Shown one piece after another: positions 16,654 to 24,961 of a stretch of DNA of 32,194 nucleotides. The stretch lies in NCBI GenBank assembly GCA_900548265.1, contig URKG01000024.1, forward strand, positions 1 to 32,194, written 5' to 3'. The notes beneath the pieces are model-generated. The model made no database searches. It was not told where the DNA came from and saw only the letters and a list, made by a program, of their open reading frames with translations. This DNA comes from an uncultured Collinsella sp. GTDB taxonomy: Bacteria; Actinomycetota; Coriobacteriia; Coriobacteriales; Coriobacteriaceae. The stretch's first letter is position 1, and each line of letters begins with the position of its first letter. Made by a program: the position numbers and the translations under genes.

Positions 16654-18096
16654 CTATCGACCTCCCTGCATAGCGGGCTCATCGCGCATGAGCTCAGCCA
16701 ATGCCTCGCGATCGATACGCAGAGCATCGCCGCCCGCCGGATCGAGCGAATCGCCCTGACCGGCGAGCTCTTTGGCCTGCTTGCGCTCCGCACGGGAAAG
16801 ACCACGCTCGCGGTACTTTTGCGAATGTGCCGTGTACATGTTGATGAATAGGATGACCAGGAAGCTGAACGCAATTACGACCACGACCCAAAAGAGGGCC
16901 ACCGACGTGTTGCCGCCCATCCACTCAAAGTAGATGGCGATGGGAATGGTCTGCGTAATGCCGGCGTAGTTGCCCGCAAAGAACAGGGTGCAGCCAAACT
17001 CGCCCATCGCGCGGGCAAAGGCGAGCACCGTGCCGGCGGCAATCGAGGGCCAGCCAAGCGGCATCATAAGCTTGGTAAAGATGCGACGCTCGGACCAGCC
17101 CAGCGTGCGCGCCGCATCGAGCATCTGCGTGTCGAGGCTCTCGAAGGCTCCGAGTGCCGTACGATAGACGAGCGGGAACGACACCACCACGGCAGATATC
17201 ACCGCTGCGGGCCACGTAAAGACGATGGAGACGCCGTGCGCGATGAGCCACTGGCCCACCCCGGTCGAGCGGCCAAACAGCATAAGGAGCAGAAAACCGC
17301 AGACCGTGGGCGGCAGCACCATAGGGATGGTAAAGACCGAGTCGAGCAGGCCCTTGATGCGGCTTGTTGTACCCATGGTCTTCCACGCGGCGAACAGGCC
17401 CAGCGCAAAGGAGATCAGCAGGGCAAGGCCGCTCGTTTTAATGGACACCCAGAACGGGCGATAGTCGATGTCGCCCAAAAAGGAGGCCAGAGAGGTCAAG
17501 GGCCCCTGCTCACCCCGCAACACGACAGACGACGCCTCTACCATTTGAGCGCTATCAAGCCAACGCGCGCCGCCCTTGGCATCACCCGAGGCTGATGCAA
17601 TCACCACATAGCGGTCCCCATCCGCACCGCGCTCGTCAAAGCCATAGGTATACCCGCCGGATTCAAACGTTGTTTCCGCCGTGACATACCAAGGAAGATC
17701 CACGTCCCCTAGCTGCGCACCTCCCATGCAGTTTGCGCTGTCGAGCTTACAGACGAGGGCCTTGAGACCCGATACGCACTCGTTGTCCTGCGGATCCAAT
17801 CCATACTTCTCGACCGCCTTGGGCGATATCCACACCACAACGCGATCGGCAGCAGGCGCCACTACAAGGTCCACGTCCTCGTCAACGGGAAACCGGTAGC
17901 CCTCAGGCTGGCCCTCCATGGCACGAGCGGTCCCCTTGGCCAACCGCTCAAAACCCTCGATCCCATAGGAAAGCCCATGAGCGGTCGCAGCAGCCTGGGC
18001 CCCGTCCTCAGCGTCCCCAGCAAACGCAAATCCCGGCACCCAGCAAAGCGCGAAGGTCAAAGCACAGGCGACAAGCATGCGGAATCTATTAAGCAC
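16654..18096 (-). CDS. modB: Molybdate ABC importer permease ModB with extra N-terminal extracytoplasmic domain
   Basis: A 480-residue protein, about twice the usual ModB length (~225). Residues 1-26 form a signal sequence ending FAFAG. Residues ~27-210 are a soluble domain of unknown family (includes three cysteines C107, C116, C123). Residues ~211-430 are a normal ModB permease with DAARTLGWSERRIFTKLMMP as the ATPase-coupling loop and GEFGCTLFFAGN. A charged ~45-residue cytoplasmic tail follows. The GTG start at 18096 has GGAG 7 nt upstream; the open frame extends 23 codons further without a ribosome site. The extra domain might bind or sense the oxyanion or interact with ModA. No frameshift or stop separates it from the permease. 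Confidence 0.88.
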   Translation of the reverse strand: MLNRFRMLVACALTFALCWVPGFAFAGDAEDGAQAAATAHGLSYGIEGFERLAKGTARAMEGQPEGYRFPVDEDVDLVVAPAADRVVVWISPKAVEKYGLDPQDNECVSGLKALVCKLDSANCMGGAQLGDVDLPWYVTAETTFESGGYTYGFDERGADGDRYVVIASASGDAKGGARWLDSAQMVEASSVVLRGEQGPLTSLASFLGDIDYRPFWVSIKTSGLALLISFALGLFAAWKTMGTTSRIKGLLDSVFTIPMVLPPTVCGFLLLMLFGRSTGVGQWLIAHGVSIVFTWPAAVISAVVVSFPLVYRTALGAFESLDTQMLDAARTLGWSERRIFTKLMMPLGWPSIAAGTVLAFARAMGEFGCTLFFAGNYAGITQTIPIAIYFEWMGGNTSVALFWVVVVIAFSFLVILFINMYTAHSQKYRERGLSRAERKQAKELAGQGDSLDPAGGDALRIDREALAELMRDEPAMQGGR

Positions 18097-18164
18097 GAAA
18101 AGCTCCAAGCGAATACAAGGACAGGGTGAAACACAAAACGATGGAATTATCGCGCCAAGCCGCA

Positions 18165-19034
18165 CTACGCGGAAAGCTCAAAGCCGTACTTGGCCCAAAT
18201 CTTCTGAGCCTTCTTGTTGGTCAGACAGAAGTCGATGAACGCCTTGGCTTCGTCGGCGTGCTCGGAGCTCTCGGCAACGGCACCCGGATACACGATGGGC
18301 TTGTGCGAATCCTCGGGGCACACGAAGGCCTCCTCGATGCCGTCGTAGCGGAAGATATCGGAGCTGTAGACAAAGCCGGCCACGCAGTCGCCTGTGGACA
18401 CATAGGCGGCGGCGGTACCAACTTTGTCGGCCAGTGCGACCTTGTCGGCGATCTCGGGAGCATACTCGCCGTCGTCGCCTTCGGTGCCGGTATAGAGGCC
18501 CACGGAGGCCAGAGCCTGGTTGGCGTACTTTCCGGCGGGAACGGTCTTGGCGTCGCCGATGGCGATCTTGCCGTCCAGATTCGCGACGTCGGCGATGGCC
18601 TCGACCTTGGTGTCGGAGCCCTCGGCGCGAATGATCACGAGGTCGTTGACGAACATGTCCTCACGCGTGTCGGCGTCGACGAGCTCGGCGGCCTCAGCGT
18701 CGTCCATGGTGCCCTTGGAGGCCGTGATGAGCACGTCGACCGCAGCACCGGCGCGCATCTGCTCGACGAGGTCGCCAGACGCCTTAAACTGCGTGTCGGC
18801 AAAGGTGGTGCCGGTCTGGTCGGTGTAGAGCTCTTGGACCTCGGGAAGGGCCTTCTCGAGGGAGTTAGCAGCGAAAACCTGCAGCTCGACAGCCTTCTTC
18901 TTAGAGGGAGACTTGGCGGAGCCGGCATCGGAACCAGCGGGCTCGGACGTCTTGTTGCCCGAGCAGCCGACAAGGCCAAGGCCGGCGGCAACAGAAAGCG
19001 AGACAAAACCGCGGCGTGAAACCATATCGAACAT
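18165..19034 (-). CDS. modA: Molybdate-binding protein ModA, Tat-type lipoprotein
   Basis: A 289-residue periplasmic-binding-type protein. The N-terminus has twin arginines (VSRRGF), a hydrophobic segment and lipobox LVGC, predicting Tat export and lipid anchoring. The mature sequence has the ModA pattern: AANSLEKALPEV, FKASGDLVEQMRAGAAVDVLITAS and KIAIGDAKTVPAGKYANQAL. It captures molybdate for ModBC. The ATG at 19034 is 6 nt after AAAGGG; a TTG two codons earlier is too close to that site. modB starts 68 nt after its stop. Upstream lies a promoter region with three inverted repeats. Confidence 0.92.
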   Translation of the reverse strand: MFDMVSRRGFVSLSVAAGLGLVGCSGNKTSEPAGSDAGSAKSPSKKKAVELQVFAANSLEKALPEVQELYTDQTGTTFADTQFKASGDLVEQMRAGAAVDVLITASKGTMDDAEAAELVDADTREDMFVNDLVIIRAEGSDTKVEAIADVANLDGKIAIGDAKTVPAGKYANQALASVGLYTGTEGDDGEYAPEIADKVALADKVGTAAAYVSTGDCVAGFVYSSDIFRYDGIEEAFVCPEDSHKPIVYPGAVAESSEHADEAKAFIDFCLTNKKAQKIWAKYGFELSA

Positions 19035-19080
19035 ATTCAACCCTTTCGGATCTTGTGCCCGGGTACCCCACCGCGGGCTT

Positions 19081-19146
19081 TAATCTGCAATCAGATTATA
19101 CTTCTGCGCGAATAATGATTATGAGAAATTATTCTCTCCAGAGAAT
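19081..19146 (-). promoter_or_regulatory. modA promoter with overlapping inverted repeats (candidate operator)
   Basis: A minus-strand TATAAT (19095-19100) overlaps a perfect 7-bp inverted repeat TAATCTG-CAAT-CAGATTA (19081-19098). Further upstream are AATAAT...ATTATT (19111-19133) and ATTCTCT-CC-AGAGAAT (19131-19146). No clear -35 is visible. This AT-rich stretch stands out in a GC-rich genome. The layout suits metal- or molybdate-responsive repression plus an upstream activator site. It does not match the E. coli ModE box that I know. Confidence 0.55.
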
Positions 19147-19187
19147 ATAGTTTCAAGTTACCGTGCACCTCGGTGTCGCTTCGGCGG

Positions 19188-19223
19188 AAAACAAAAGCGG
19201 AGCGACCGATAAGGTCGCCCCGC
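19188..19223 (-). terminator. Rho-independent terminator of the moeA-mogA operon
   Basis: On the minus strand an 11-bp stem (19213-19223 with 19197-19207, one G-U pair), loop TTATC, then TTTTGTTTT, 14 nt past the mogA-type stop. Confidence 0.85.
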
Positions 19224-19237
19224 CGCAGGTAGTGCAC

Positions 19238-19717
19238 TTATTTGGCGTGCCCGCCGCCCGCCGTCATTTGGGCCGCATGCTCCAGCTGGTCCGCTATGGC
19301 CTCCCAGCTTTCGCGGGCGGCCTTCGTAGAACCGGGAAAGTTTACGACAAGTGTATGACCTCGTTGCATGCAAATAGCACGCGAGAGCATGGCGCGGCGC
19401 GTCTTGGTCATCGAATACGCGCGGATTGCCTCTGCAATACCCGGCACATCGCGGTCGCAGACGGAACGCGTCGCCTCGGGCGTAACATCGCGCATCGAAA
19501 GCCCCGTGCCGCCGCAGGTGAGCACAACATTGGCGTGGCACTCATCGGCGGCTTCCACAATGGCATCACCGATCTCGCTGACGTCGTCGCGCACGACCAC
19601 ATGTGAGGCGACCGTCCAGCCCTGTGCCTCGATAAGTTCCTCGAGTGCGGCTCCAGCCTCGTCCTGGGCAAGATCGCGCGTATCCGAGCACGTCACAATC
19701 GAAATCTTCAGCTCCAT
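19238..19717 (-). CDS. mogA: Molybdenum cofactor protein of the MogA/MoaB family
   Basis: A 159-residue protein of the MogA/MoaB family, which adenylylates molybdopterin before metal insertion by MoeA. The core motif TCGGTGLSMRDVTPEAT (~residues 68-84) is intact, and NFPGSTKAA occurs near the C-terminus. The start at 19717 is 5-6 nt after AGGAGG. It lies 10 nt downstream of moeA, with which it forms an operon. MogA and MoaB cannot be separated reliably by eye, so the symbol is provisional. Confidence 0.87.
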   Translation of the reverse strand: MELKISIVTCSDTRDLAQDEAGAALEELIEAQGWTVASHVVVRDDVSEIGDAIVEAADECHANVVLTCGGTGLSMRDVTPEATRSVCDRDVPGIAEAIRAYSMTKTRRAMLSRAICMQRGHTLVVNFPGSTKAARESWEAIADQLEHAAQMTAGGGHAK

Positions 19718-19727
19718 AGCATTCCTC

Positions 19728-20990
19728 CTACAACACGGCGCCCTCAGGCAGGTCGACACGCACAACGACCACTGCATCGCCCGCCTTGAACTCGCACGGT
19801 CCTTCGTCAATACGCAGTAGACAGTTGGCCCGCTGCATCGTGCCGAGCAGCGCCGAATTCTGTGTCTTAGCCTCGGTCACCAACAGCTCACCGGTCTCGG
19901 GGTCGCGCAAAACCGTGGCGCGATCGAAGAAGCGGCGATGCTGTCGCTTTTTCACGCCGTGTGTGAGCGTCGCCTGCTGCACGGGACGCGCAACCTCGGC
20001 AAAACCGCGCATCTTGCGAATCGCCGGACGGACAAGCATCTCAAAGCCCACATACGCCGCGGCCGGATTGCCCGAAAGCCCCAGGTAGGGCTTACCCCCG
20101 AGCAAGCCAAACGTGATGGCCTTACCCGGACGCATCGAGATGCGATCGAACAGTACCTCGCCCTCGCGCCGGACGAGCGCCGTCACGAAATCGTAATCGC
20201 CCGCCGAGGCGCCACCGCTCGTAATGACAAAGTCGCACTCCTGCACGGCACGATGCACGAGCTCGGCGATCGCTTGCTCATCATCGGGCGCAATGCCGTA
20301 GAACACGGGCTCGGCGCCGGCATCGAGTGCTTCGGCCATCAACGCCGACGAGTTGGAATCGCGAATCTGCCCGCGCGCCGGCAGCTCACCCGGCGCGACC
20401 AGCTCCGTGCCCAGCGAGATAATGCCCACACGTGGGGCAGCGTGCACCTTCACGCTCGCGTATCCGGCGCTTGCCAGCAGACCCGCGCCCGCCGGAGCCA
20501 CGACCTCGCCGGCATGCATCACAACATCGCCGGCATGGGCCTCCTCGGCGGCAGAGCGAACGTTCTCCCCTACCTTGGCAGGCGCCGAGAAGCGAACGTG
20601 CGAGCCCTCGTTGCCGTCACCGTCGAGCACATCAACGATCTCGTACTTCACCACGGCATCGGCACCTTCGGGGACCGGCGCGCCCGTCATGATGCGGACC
20701 GTCTCGCCCGGGCCAAGAGCGCCCTCAAACACATGACCCGCAGCCTCGTGTCCGATAACGTCGAGCGTCACCGGCGCCTCGCCAGATGCCTGCGCCAAGT
20801 CCGCCGAGCGCACGGCATATCCGTCCATAGCGCTGTTGGCAAACGGCGAGATGTCGATATCGGCCACCGCGTCCTCGGCCAAGGGAAAACCAGCCGCCTG
20901 CCACACGGGAATCTCGATGAGATCCGTCGGAGCAACGTGCGACAGGACAATCGACTGTGCGTCATCCAGCGGTATGAGTTTCTCTGCCAT
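19728..20990 (-). CDS. moeA: Molybdopterin molybdenumtransferase MoeA
   Basis: A 420-residue enzyme that inserts molybdate into adenylated molybdopterin. Recognisable segments are FANSAMDGYAVRSAD (~residues 50-64), IMTGAPVPEGADAVV, TSGGASAGDYDFV in the MogA-like domain and GKPYLGLSGNPAAA. The C-terminal domain IV ends VVVVRVDLPEGAVL. The start at 20990 is preceded by AGAGG; the ATG two codons earlier would sit on that site. It is the promoter-proximal gene of moeA-mogA, divergent from the CLC gene. A TATACT near 21050 on the minus strand may be its -10. The modABC operon lies just beyond the terminator. Confidence 0.93.
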   Translation of the reverse strand: MAEKLIPLDDAQSIVLSHVAPTDLIEIPVWQAAGFPLAEDAVADIDISPFANSAMDGYAVRSADLAQASGEAPVTLDVIGHEAAGHVFEGALGPGETVRIMTGAPVPEGADAVVKYEIVDVLDGDGNEGSHVRFSAPAKVGENVRSAAEEAHAGDVVMHAGEVVAPAGAGLLASAGYASVKVHAAPRVGIISLGTELVAPGELPARGQIRDSNSSALMAEALDAGAEPVFYGIAPDDEQAIAELVHRAVQECDFVITSGGASAGDYDFVTALVRREGEVLFDRISMRPGKAITFGLLGGKPYLGLSGNPAAAYVGFEMLVRPAIRKMRGFAEVARPVQQATLTHGVKKRQHRRFFDRATVLRDPETGELLVTEAKTQNSALLGTMQRANCLLRIDEGPCEFKAGDAVVVVRVDLPEGAVL

Positions 20991-21201
20991 ATGCACCTCT
21001 TAATGCCACGGCGCACAACAGGGGCGCCAATTTCTTTATGCTTGTCTCAGTATAATCCCCCGATGCACGGCCGCGACTCGGTCTGTACCCGCAAATACAC
21101 CTGTCGGTTGCAGGCCGCGAAACAGAATGGAAACCAACCCACCGGCTCGTCGCGTTTACCGCGTTTTATAATGCTTGCGTTGCAACCTAAAAGAGGAACG
21201 T

Positions 21202-22623
21202 ATGGCTCATAACGACAAAACCGAAAGCGCAAACGAAACGCAGGATCATTCCCAGCCGCTCGACGACGGCGGCTTTTTCTCCCTGAACGACGTCATCACG
21301 GCAGGCAGGCATCAGATCACCCGCTCCGAGCAGCTCTTGGCTGCCGACACGCGCCGCAACGCCCGCAACCTACTCGCGAGCGCTAAGTTGCTCGTACTCG
21401 TCGTCATCGTCTCGCTCGCCATGGGCGTTGCCGCTTGGGCGTTTTTGGCCTCGCTGAATATCGCGACCGACTATCGCGAGCACCATGCGTGGATTTACGC
21501 ACTGCTTCCCGTTGTGGGCGTTGCCACCGCATGGGTGTACAAAAACCACGGTCTTGCCGCCAAACGCGGCAACAACCTGGTCATCGACTCCGCTCTGGGC
21601 ACACGCCTCATCCATATGCGCATGGCCGTCCTCACCTTCGTCTGCTCCACGCTCACGCACCTAACGGGTGGATCGGCCGGTCGCGAGGGAGCCGCGGTTC
21701 AGATTGGCGGCACCATCGCCAGCAACATCTCGAGCCTCGCCCACCTTAAAAAGCATGACCACCACGACCTCATGCTCGCCGGCATCTCGTCGGCCTTTGG
21801 CGCCGTATTCGGTTCGCCCCTTGCCGGAGCTTTCTTTGGCATGGAGATGTGCTTTATCGGCAAGATCGACTACACCGCGGGCATCTACTGCCTGGTCGCC
21901 TCGTTTACCGGCTACTTTACATCACTCGCCCTGGGTACCGAGTACGAGGCGAATGTTATCGCCAGCGTTCCCGCTATGACGCCCAAAACGGTCGTCATCG
22001 TTGTTATCAGCGCCATTATCTTCGGTCTGACGGCACGCCTCTTTGCCTGGTCGGTTCGAACCGTCAAGAGCCTATACGGTCGCTTTATCACCAATTACCT
22101 CGTTCGCGCACTCATGGGCGCACTCGTGGTTTTGGCCGCCTATGCCCTCCTCGACGCCTGGAACTACGCCGGCCTTTCCACGTGGCTTTCCGGTGCCGGA
22201 TTTGCCGGCAACACCACCCTGGCGGACGCAGCCATCAAGTTGGTCGTCACAGCGCTCACCCTGGGCGCCGGCTTCCAAGGCGGCGAGGTCACGCCCCTGT
22301 TTGGTATCGGTGCGGCGCTCGGCGGCTGGATCGGTTGCCTCGTCGGAATCGAACCCAGCTTTCTGGCGGCTCTCGGCATGCTCGGCGTATTCTGCGCCGG
22401 CCTTAACGTGCCTATCACCACCTGTATGATGGCCATCGACCTGTTCCACGGCACGGCAGCCGGGTTCTTTGTCATCGTGGCCTTTATCAGCTACCTAACC
22501 GCCGGACACCGCGGCGTGTACCCCGCCCAGCGCATCATCTCGCCCAAGCGCCGTTCGCTTATTGTGGATGAGGGCGGTACGGTAGCGGATGCTATCGAGC
22601 GCCACAACGACCTGATAGAGTAG
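21202..22623 (+). CDS. CLC-family anion channel/antiporter
   Basis: A 473-residue membrane protein of the CLC family with about ten or more membrane segments after a hydrophilic 60-residue N-terminus. GREGAAVQIGG (residues 160-170) carries the gating glutamate, and GAVFGSPLAGAFFGMEM and GGEVTPLFGIGAALG are the other family signatures. The usual GSGIPE chloride-binding motif is replaced by RGNNLVID (122-129). That substitution is reminiscent of fluoride/proton CLC antiporters, but it is not proof. No fluoride riboswitch was recognised in the 200-bp upstream region. The ATG at 21202 follows AGAGGAA; a TATAAT occurs at 21164. It is divergent from moeA and upstream of the lipid kinase on the same strand. 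Confidence 0.88.
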   Translation: MAHNDKTESANETQDHSQPLDDGGFFSLNDVITAGRHQITRSEQLLAADTRRNARNLLASAKLLVLVVIVSLAMGVAAWAFLASLNIATDYREHHAWIYALLPVVGVATAWVYKNHGLAAKRGNNLVIDSALGTRLIHMRMAVLTFVCSTLTHLTGGSAGREGAAVQIGGTIASNISSLAHLKKHDHHDLMLAGISSAFGAVFGSPLAGAFFGMEMCFIGKIDYTAGIYCLVASFTGYFTSLALGTEYEANVIASVPAMTPKTVVIVVISAIIFGLTARLFAWSVRTVKSLYGRFITNYLVRALMGALVVLAAYALLDAWNYAGLSTWLSGAGFAGNTTLADAAIKLVVTALTLGAGFQGGEVTPLFGIGAALGGWIGCLVGIEPSFLAALGMLGVFCAGLNVPITTCMMAIDLFHGTAAGFFVIVAFISYLTAGHRGVYPAQRIISPKRRSLIVDEGGTVADAIERHNDLIE

Positions 22624-22710
22624 ACGTAAGTATTCGCCGTGCAGCCACAATCGGGGGCAATTCGACCTGAGCGCGACCGCACCGTCACGTCATACGCCGG
22701 GAGTCGCCCC

Positions 22711-23673
22711 ATGCACGCAACTGATTTTGGCCGCACGCTCATCATCGCCAACCCAGCAGCCCAATCGGGTGCGGCGCACGAAGTTGCCGAGCGCCTGCAA
22801 CGCTTTTTGGATATGACCGCGCGAGCATCCCAGTTTGACCTGGTGCTGACCGAGCGCATGGGACACGCCAAGGAGCTGGCCGCACAGGCTCAGGGCTATC
22901 GCACCGTTATCGCCCTTGGCGGCGACGGCGTGATTCACGAGGTCGTCAACGGGCTTATGACGCAAGAGGAGGACGCCCGCCCCGCTCTTGCCATCCTACC
23001 CGTGGGCTCTGGCAACGATTTTGCCCAAACGCTCGGCATCGACGATTTCTCCGGCAAGGATTTTGGCGCACTGCTCACCTGTGAGCTGCAGCGTCAGGAC
23101 ATCGGGCGCATTCGTTCATGGAACCCCGCAAGCGGCAGCGGCGAGGCTACCGTTGAGTACTACGACCAAACGCTTTCGGTCGGCATCGATGCCGCCATCG
23201 GCCTTGGCACCACCGAGCTGCGCAAAAAGACCGGCTTGACGGGCGCGCCACTCTACACCCTCTCGGGACTTGAGCAGTTTGGTCTGCGCTATCGCAACTA
23301 CCCCATGACCATCAGCTTTGATGGCGCGCCCGCCGAGCGCGTGCGGGCGATCATCATGGCAATTCAGCTGGGTCCTACCTATGGCTCGGGCTATCGCATC
23401 TGCCCCGATGCCGACCCCTGCGACGGCGTACTCGACGTCTGCTACGCCTGCGGCCCTGTCCCTCGCGCGGTTGCCCTGCCTATGTTTCTTTCGGCCAAGG
23501 ACGGCCACCATACCAAGTTGCCACCGGTTCGCATGCGTCGTTGCCGTCATGCCGAGCTCACGTTCGAGGAGCCCGACTACCCCATCCAGGCCGACGGCGA
23601 GCCCGTTGTCGCCTCGCGCATCGAGGTCGACATCCTTGCCGGCGTCCTCCACGTCTGGCATCCCACCCGCTAA
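22711..23673 (+). CDS. Diacylglycerol kinase-like lipid kinase (YegS/BmrU family)
   Basis: A 320-residue cytosolic kinase with the diacylglycerol-kinase catalytic domain at the N-terminus: LIIANPAAQSG (ATP-site start), VIALGGDGVIHEVVNGLM with the GGDG motif and LPVGSGNDFAQTLG. The C-terminal half ends with EPDYPIQADGEPV. It probably phosphorylates diacylglycerol or a related lipid. The ATG at 22711 follows GGGAG at 7 nt and sets the N-terminus close to the family's first strand. A GTG at 22639 in the same frame would add 24 residues but lacks a good ribosome site. It follows the CLC gene by 87 nt. Confidence 0.88.
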   Translation: MHATDFGRTLIIANPAAQSGAAHEVAERLQRFLDMTARASQFDLVLTERMGHAKELAAQAQGYRTVIALGGDGVIHEVVNGLMTQEEDARPALAILPVGSGNDFAQTLGIDDFSGKDFGALLTCELQRQDIGRIRSWNPASGSGEATVEYYDQTLSVGIDAAIGLGTTELRKKTGLTGAPLYTLSGLEQFGLRYRNYPMTISFDGAPAERVRAIIMAIQLGPTYGSGYRICPDADPCDGVLDVCYACGPVPRAVALPMFLSAKDGHHTKLPPVRMRRCRHAELTFEEPDYPIQADGEPVVASRIEVDILAGVLHVWHPTR

Positions 23674-23680
23674 CCCCACC

Positions 23681-23751
23681 TAAGTTGCGGTGAAATAGGG
23701 ACTGTTTATGCATCTAAAGCCGCAAAACAGTCCCTATTTCACCGCAACTTA
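23681..23751. repeat. Perfect 27-bp inverted repeat (REP-like hairpin)
   Basis: Arms 23681-23707 and 23725-23751 are exact reverse complements around a 17-nt loop. The arm (containing GTTGCGGTGAAATAGGGAC) recurs singly and slightly diverged at 108-134 and 32106-32130. It lies between the convergent lipid-kinase and release-factor-like genes. Neither strand has a clear T-tract after the hairpin, so it may block transcription only weakly. Confidence 0.85.
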
Positions 23752-23760
23752 TTGATAAGA

Positions 23761-24141
23761 TCATTCCTCCCCGCCCAGCTTGCGACGGTTGGCCTTTTTA
23801 ATCGCATTGAAGTGTTTGTCGTTGAGCCTGCGCTGGCGCGATCGCTGTGGCACTTTGGTCTTGACGCGGCGGCGCGGCGGACGCCCGCGACGCTCAAGCT
23901 CAGCGCGCAGCTTACGTAGGCAGCTGCTACGGTTTTGGAACTGACTGCGGCTCTCGCGCGCCATCACGACAATCCCCGAAGGGATATGTTTCATGCGTAC
24001 CGCCGAGTCCGTCGTGTTCACGCCCTGTCCGCCCGGACCCGTCGCGCGAAACACCTGCACCTCGCAATCGCGCGCCAACTCCTCGGCCGACATCTCGGCA
24101 TAGCGCGCATACTCGCGCCATCCCATCTTATTCTCATCCAT
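23761..24141 (-). CDS. Release-factor-like protein with GGQ domain (ArfB-type ribosome rescue candidate)
   Basis: A 126-residue protein with the peptidyl-tRNA hydrolysis motif GPGGQGVNTTDSAVRMKHIP (GGQ at 37-39) but no stop-codon-recognition domain. The C-terminal ~45 residues are strongly basic (RRGRPPRRRVKTKV...), as in ArfB, whose tail probes the empty mRNA channel of stalled ribosomes. It therefore may release peptides from stalled ribosomes. A closely related RF-like family of unclear role is the alternative. The start at 24141 has GGGGAGG about 7 nt upstream; the frame runs on upstream through the palindrome without another ribosome site. The gene is bracketed by two REP-like palindromes. 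Confidence 0.82.
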   Translation of the reverse strand: MDENKMGWREYARYAEMSAEELARDCEVQVFRATGPGGQGVNTTDSAVRMKHIPSGIVVMARESRSQFQNRSSCLRKLRAELERRGRPPRRRVKTKVPQRSRQRRLNDKHFNAIKKANRRKLGGEE

Positions 24142-24160
24142 ATCAACACCTCCCCTCATA

Positions 24161-24197
24161 CAAAAAATGTGACAAAGGGACAGTCCCTTTGTCACAT
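24161..24197 (-). terminator. 31-bp palindrome acting as xpt terminator
   Basis: Positions 24167-24197 are a perfect palindrome with 15-bp arms and one central base (contains GTGACAAAGGGAC). On the minus strand it is followed by TTTTTT, 28 nt past the xpt stop. Its GGGAC-centred sequence resembles the arms of the REP-like family, so a repeat element may have been taken over as a terminator. Confidence 0.8.
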
Positions 24198-24224
24198 CGC
24201 ATACCAATCGCTTGTGTTGCGCGC

Positions 24225-24803
24225 TTAGGCGAAGGTGATCTCGCCGTTCTCGCAGTCCATATCGGCGATACGTGCCAGGCTCTCAACGCGGAAGCCGCGC
24301 TTACGGAGCTTATCGCCGCCGCCCTGGAAGCCCTTCTCAACGGCGATGCCAATGCCGGCAACTTCGGCGCCCGCAGCCTCGCAGATCTTGATAAGGCCCT
24401 CAAGCGCGCAGCCGTTGGCCAGGAAGTCGTCGATAATCAGGATCTTGTCGCCCTCGGACAGGAAGCGCTTACCCACAATGACCGGGTACTCCTTCTGCTT
24501 GGTAAAGGAGTAGATGGTCGTGGCATACTGCTCGCCGTCGAGGTTGATGGACTGCGCCTTCTTGGCAAAGACCACCGGCACGCCGCCAAAATGCTGAGCC
24601 GCGATGCAAGCCATGCCAATGCCCGAAGCCTCAATCGTCAGGATCTTGTTGATCTCGACACCCTCGAACAGTCGGGCCCACTCGGCGCCCATGTGGTCGA
24701 ACAGCTCAACGTCGCATTGGTGGTTGAGGAAGGCATCAACCTTAAGGACGTTACCGGCCTTTACGATGCCGTCATGGCGAATACGATCCTCAAGCTCCTG
24801 CAT
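24225..24803 (-). CDS. xpt: Xanthine phosphoribosyltransferase
   Basis: A 192-residue purine salvage enzyme that converts xanthine and PRPP to XMP. It starts MQELEDRIRHDG; ILTIEASGIGMACIAAQ and the PRPP-binding loop ILIIDDFLANGCALEG (~residues 122-137) are diagnostic of Xpt. The length equals the family norm. The start at 24803 follows AGAAGGGG. No purine riboswitch core was seen in 24804-24961, unlike xpt genes in Bacillus. It appears monocistronic, ending in the palindromic terminator. The 158-bp stretch separating it from the MFS gene holds nothing else I can identify. Confidence 0.93.
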   Translation of the reverse strand: MQELEDRIRHDGIVKAGNVLKVDAFLNHQCDVELFDHMGAEWARLFEGVEINKILTIEASGIGMACIAAQHFGGVPVVFAKKAQSINLDGEQYATTIYSFTKQKEYPVIVGKRFLSEGDKILIIDDFLANGCALEGLIKICEAAGAEVAGIGIAVEKGFQGGGDKLRKRGFRVESLARIADMDCENGEITFA

Positions 24804-24961
24804 GGCGCAACCCCTTCTCGCGGCAACGATACCGCGCGATTAATAAACGTTGTTCGATAGTCTACCACGGACCGACCCCGCCCGTCCCACAAGCCGCATC
24901 GCACCATAAAGCCGCAAGACCAGTAGATAGGCCCGATTCGTGGCAAGCCTGCCCCCACATG

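Noticed and set aside
21001..21201. Fluoride riboswitch upstream of the CLC gene
   Set aside because: I looked for the conserved core and did not find it.
24804..24961. Purine riboswitch upstream of xpt
   Set aside because: The conserved loop and junction sequences of the purine aptamer are not visible in this stretch.
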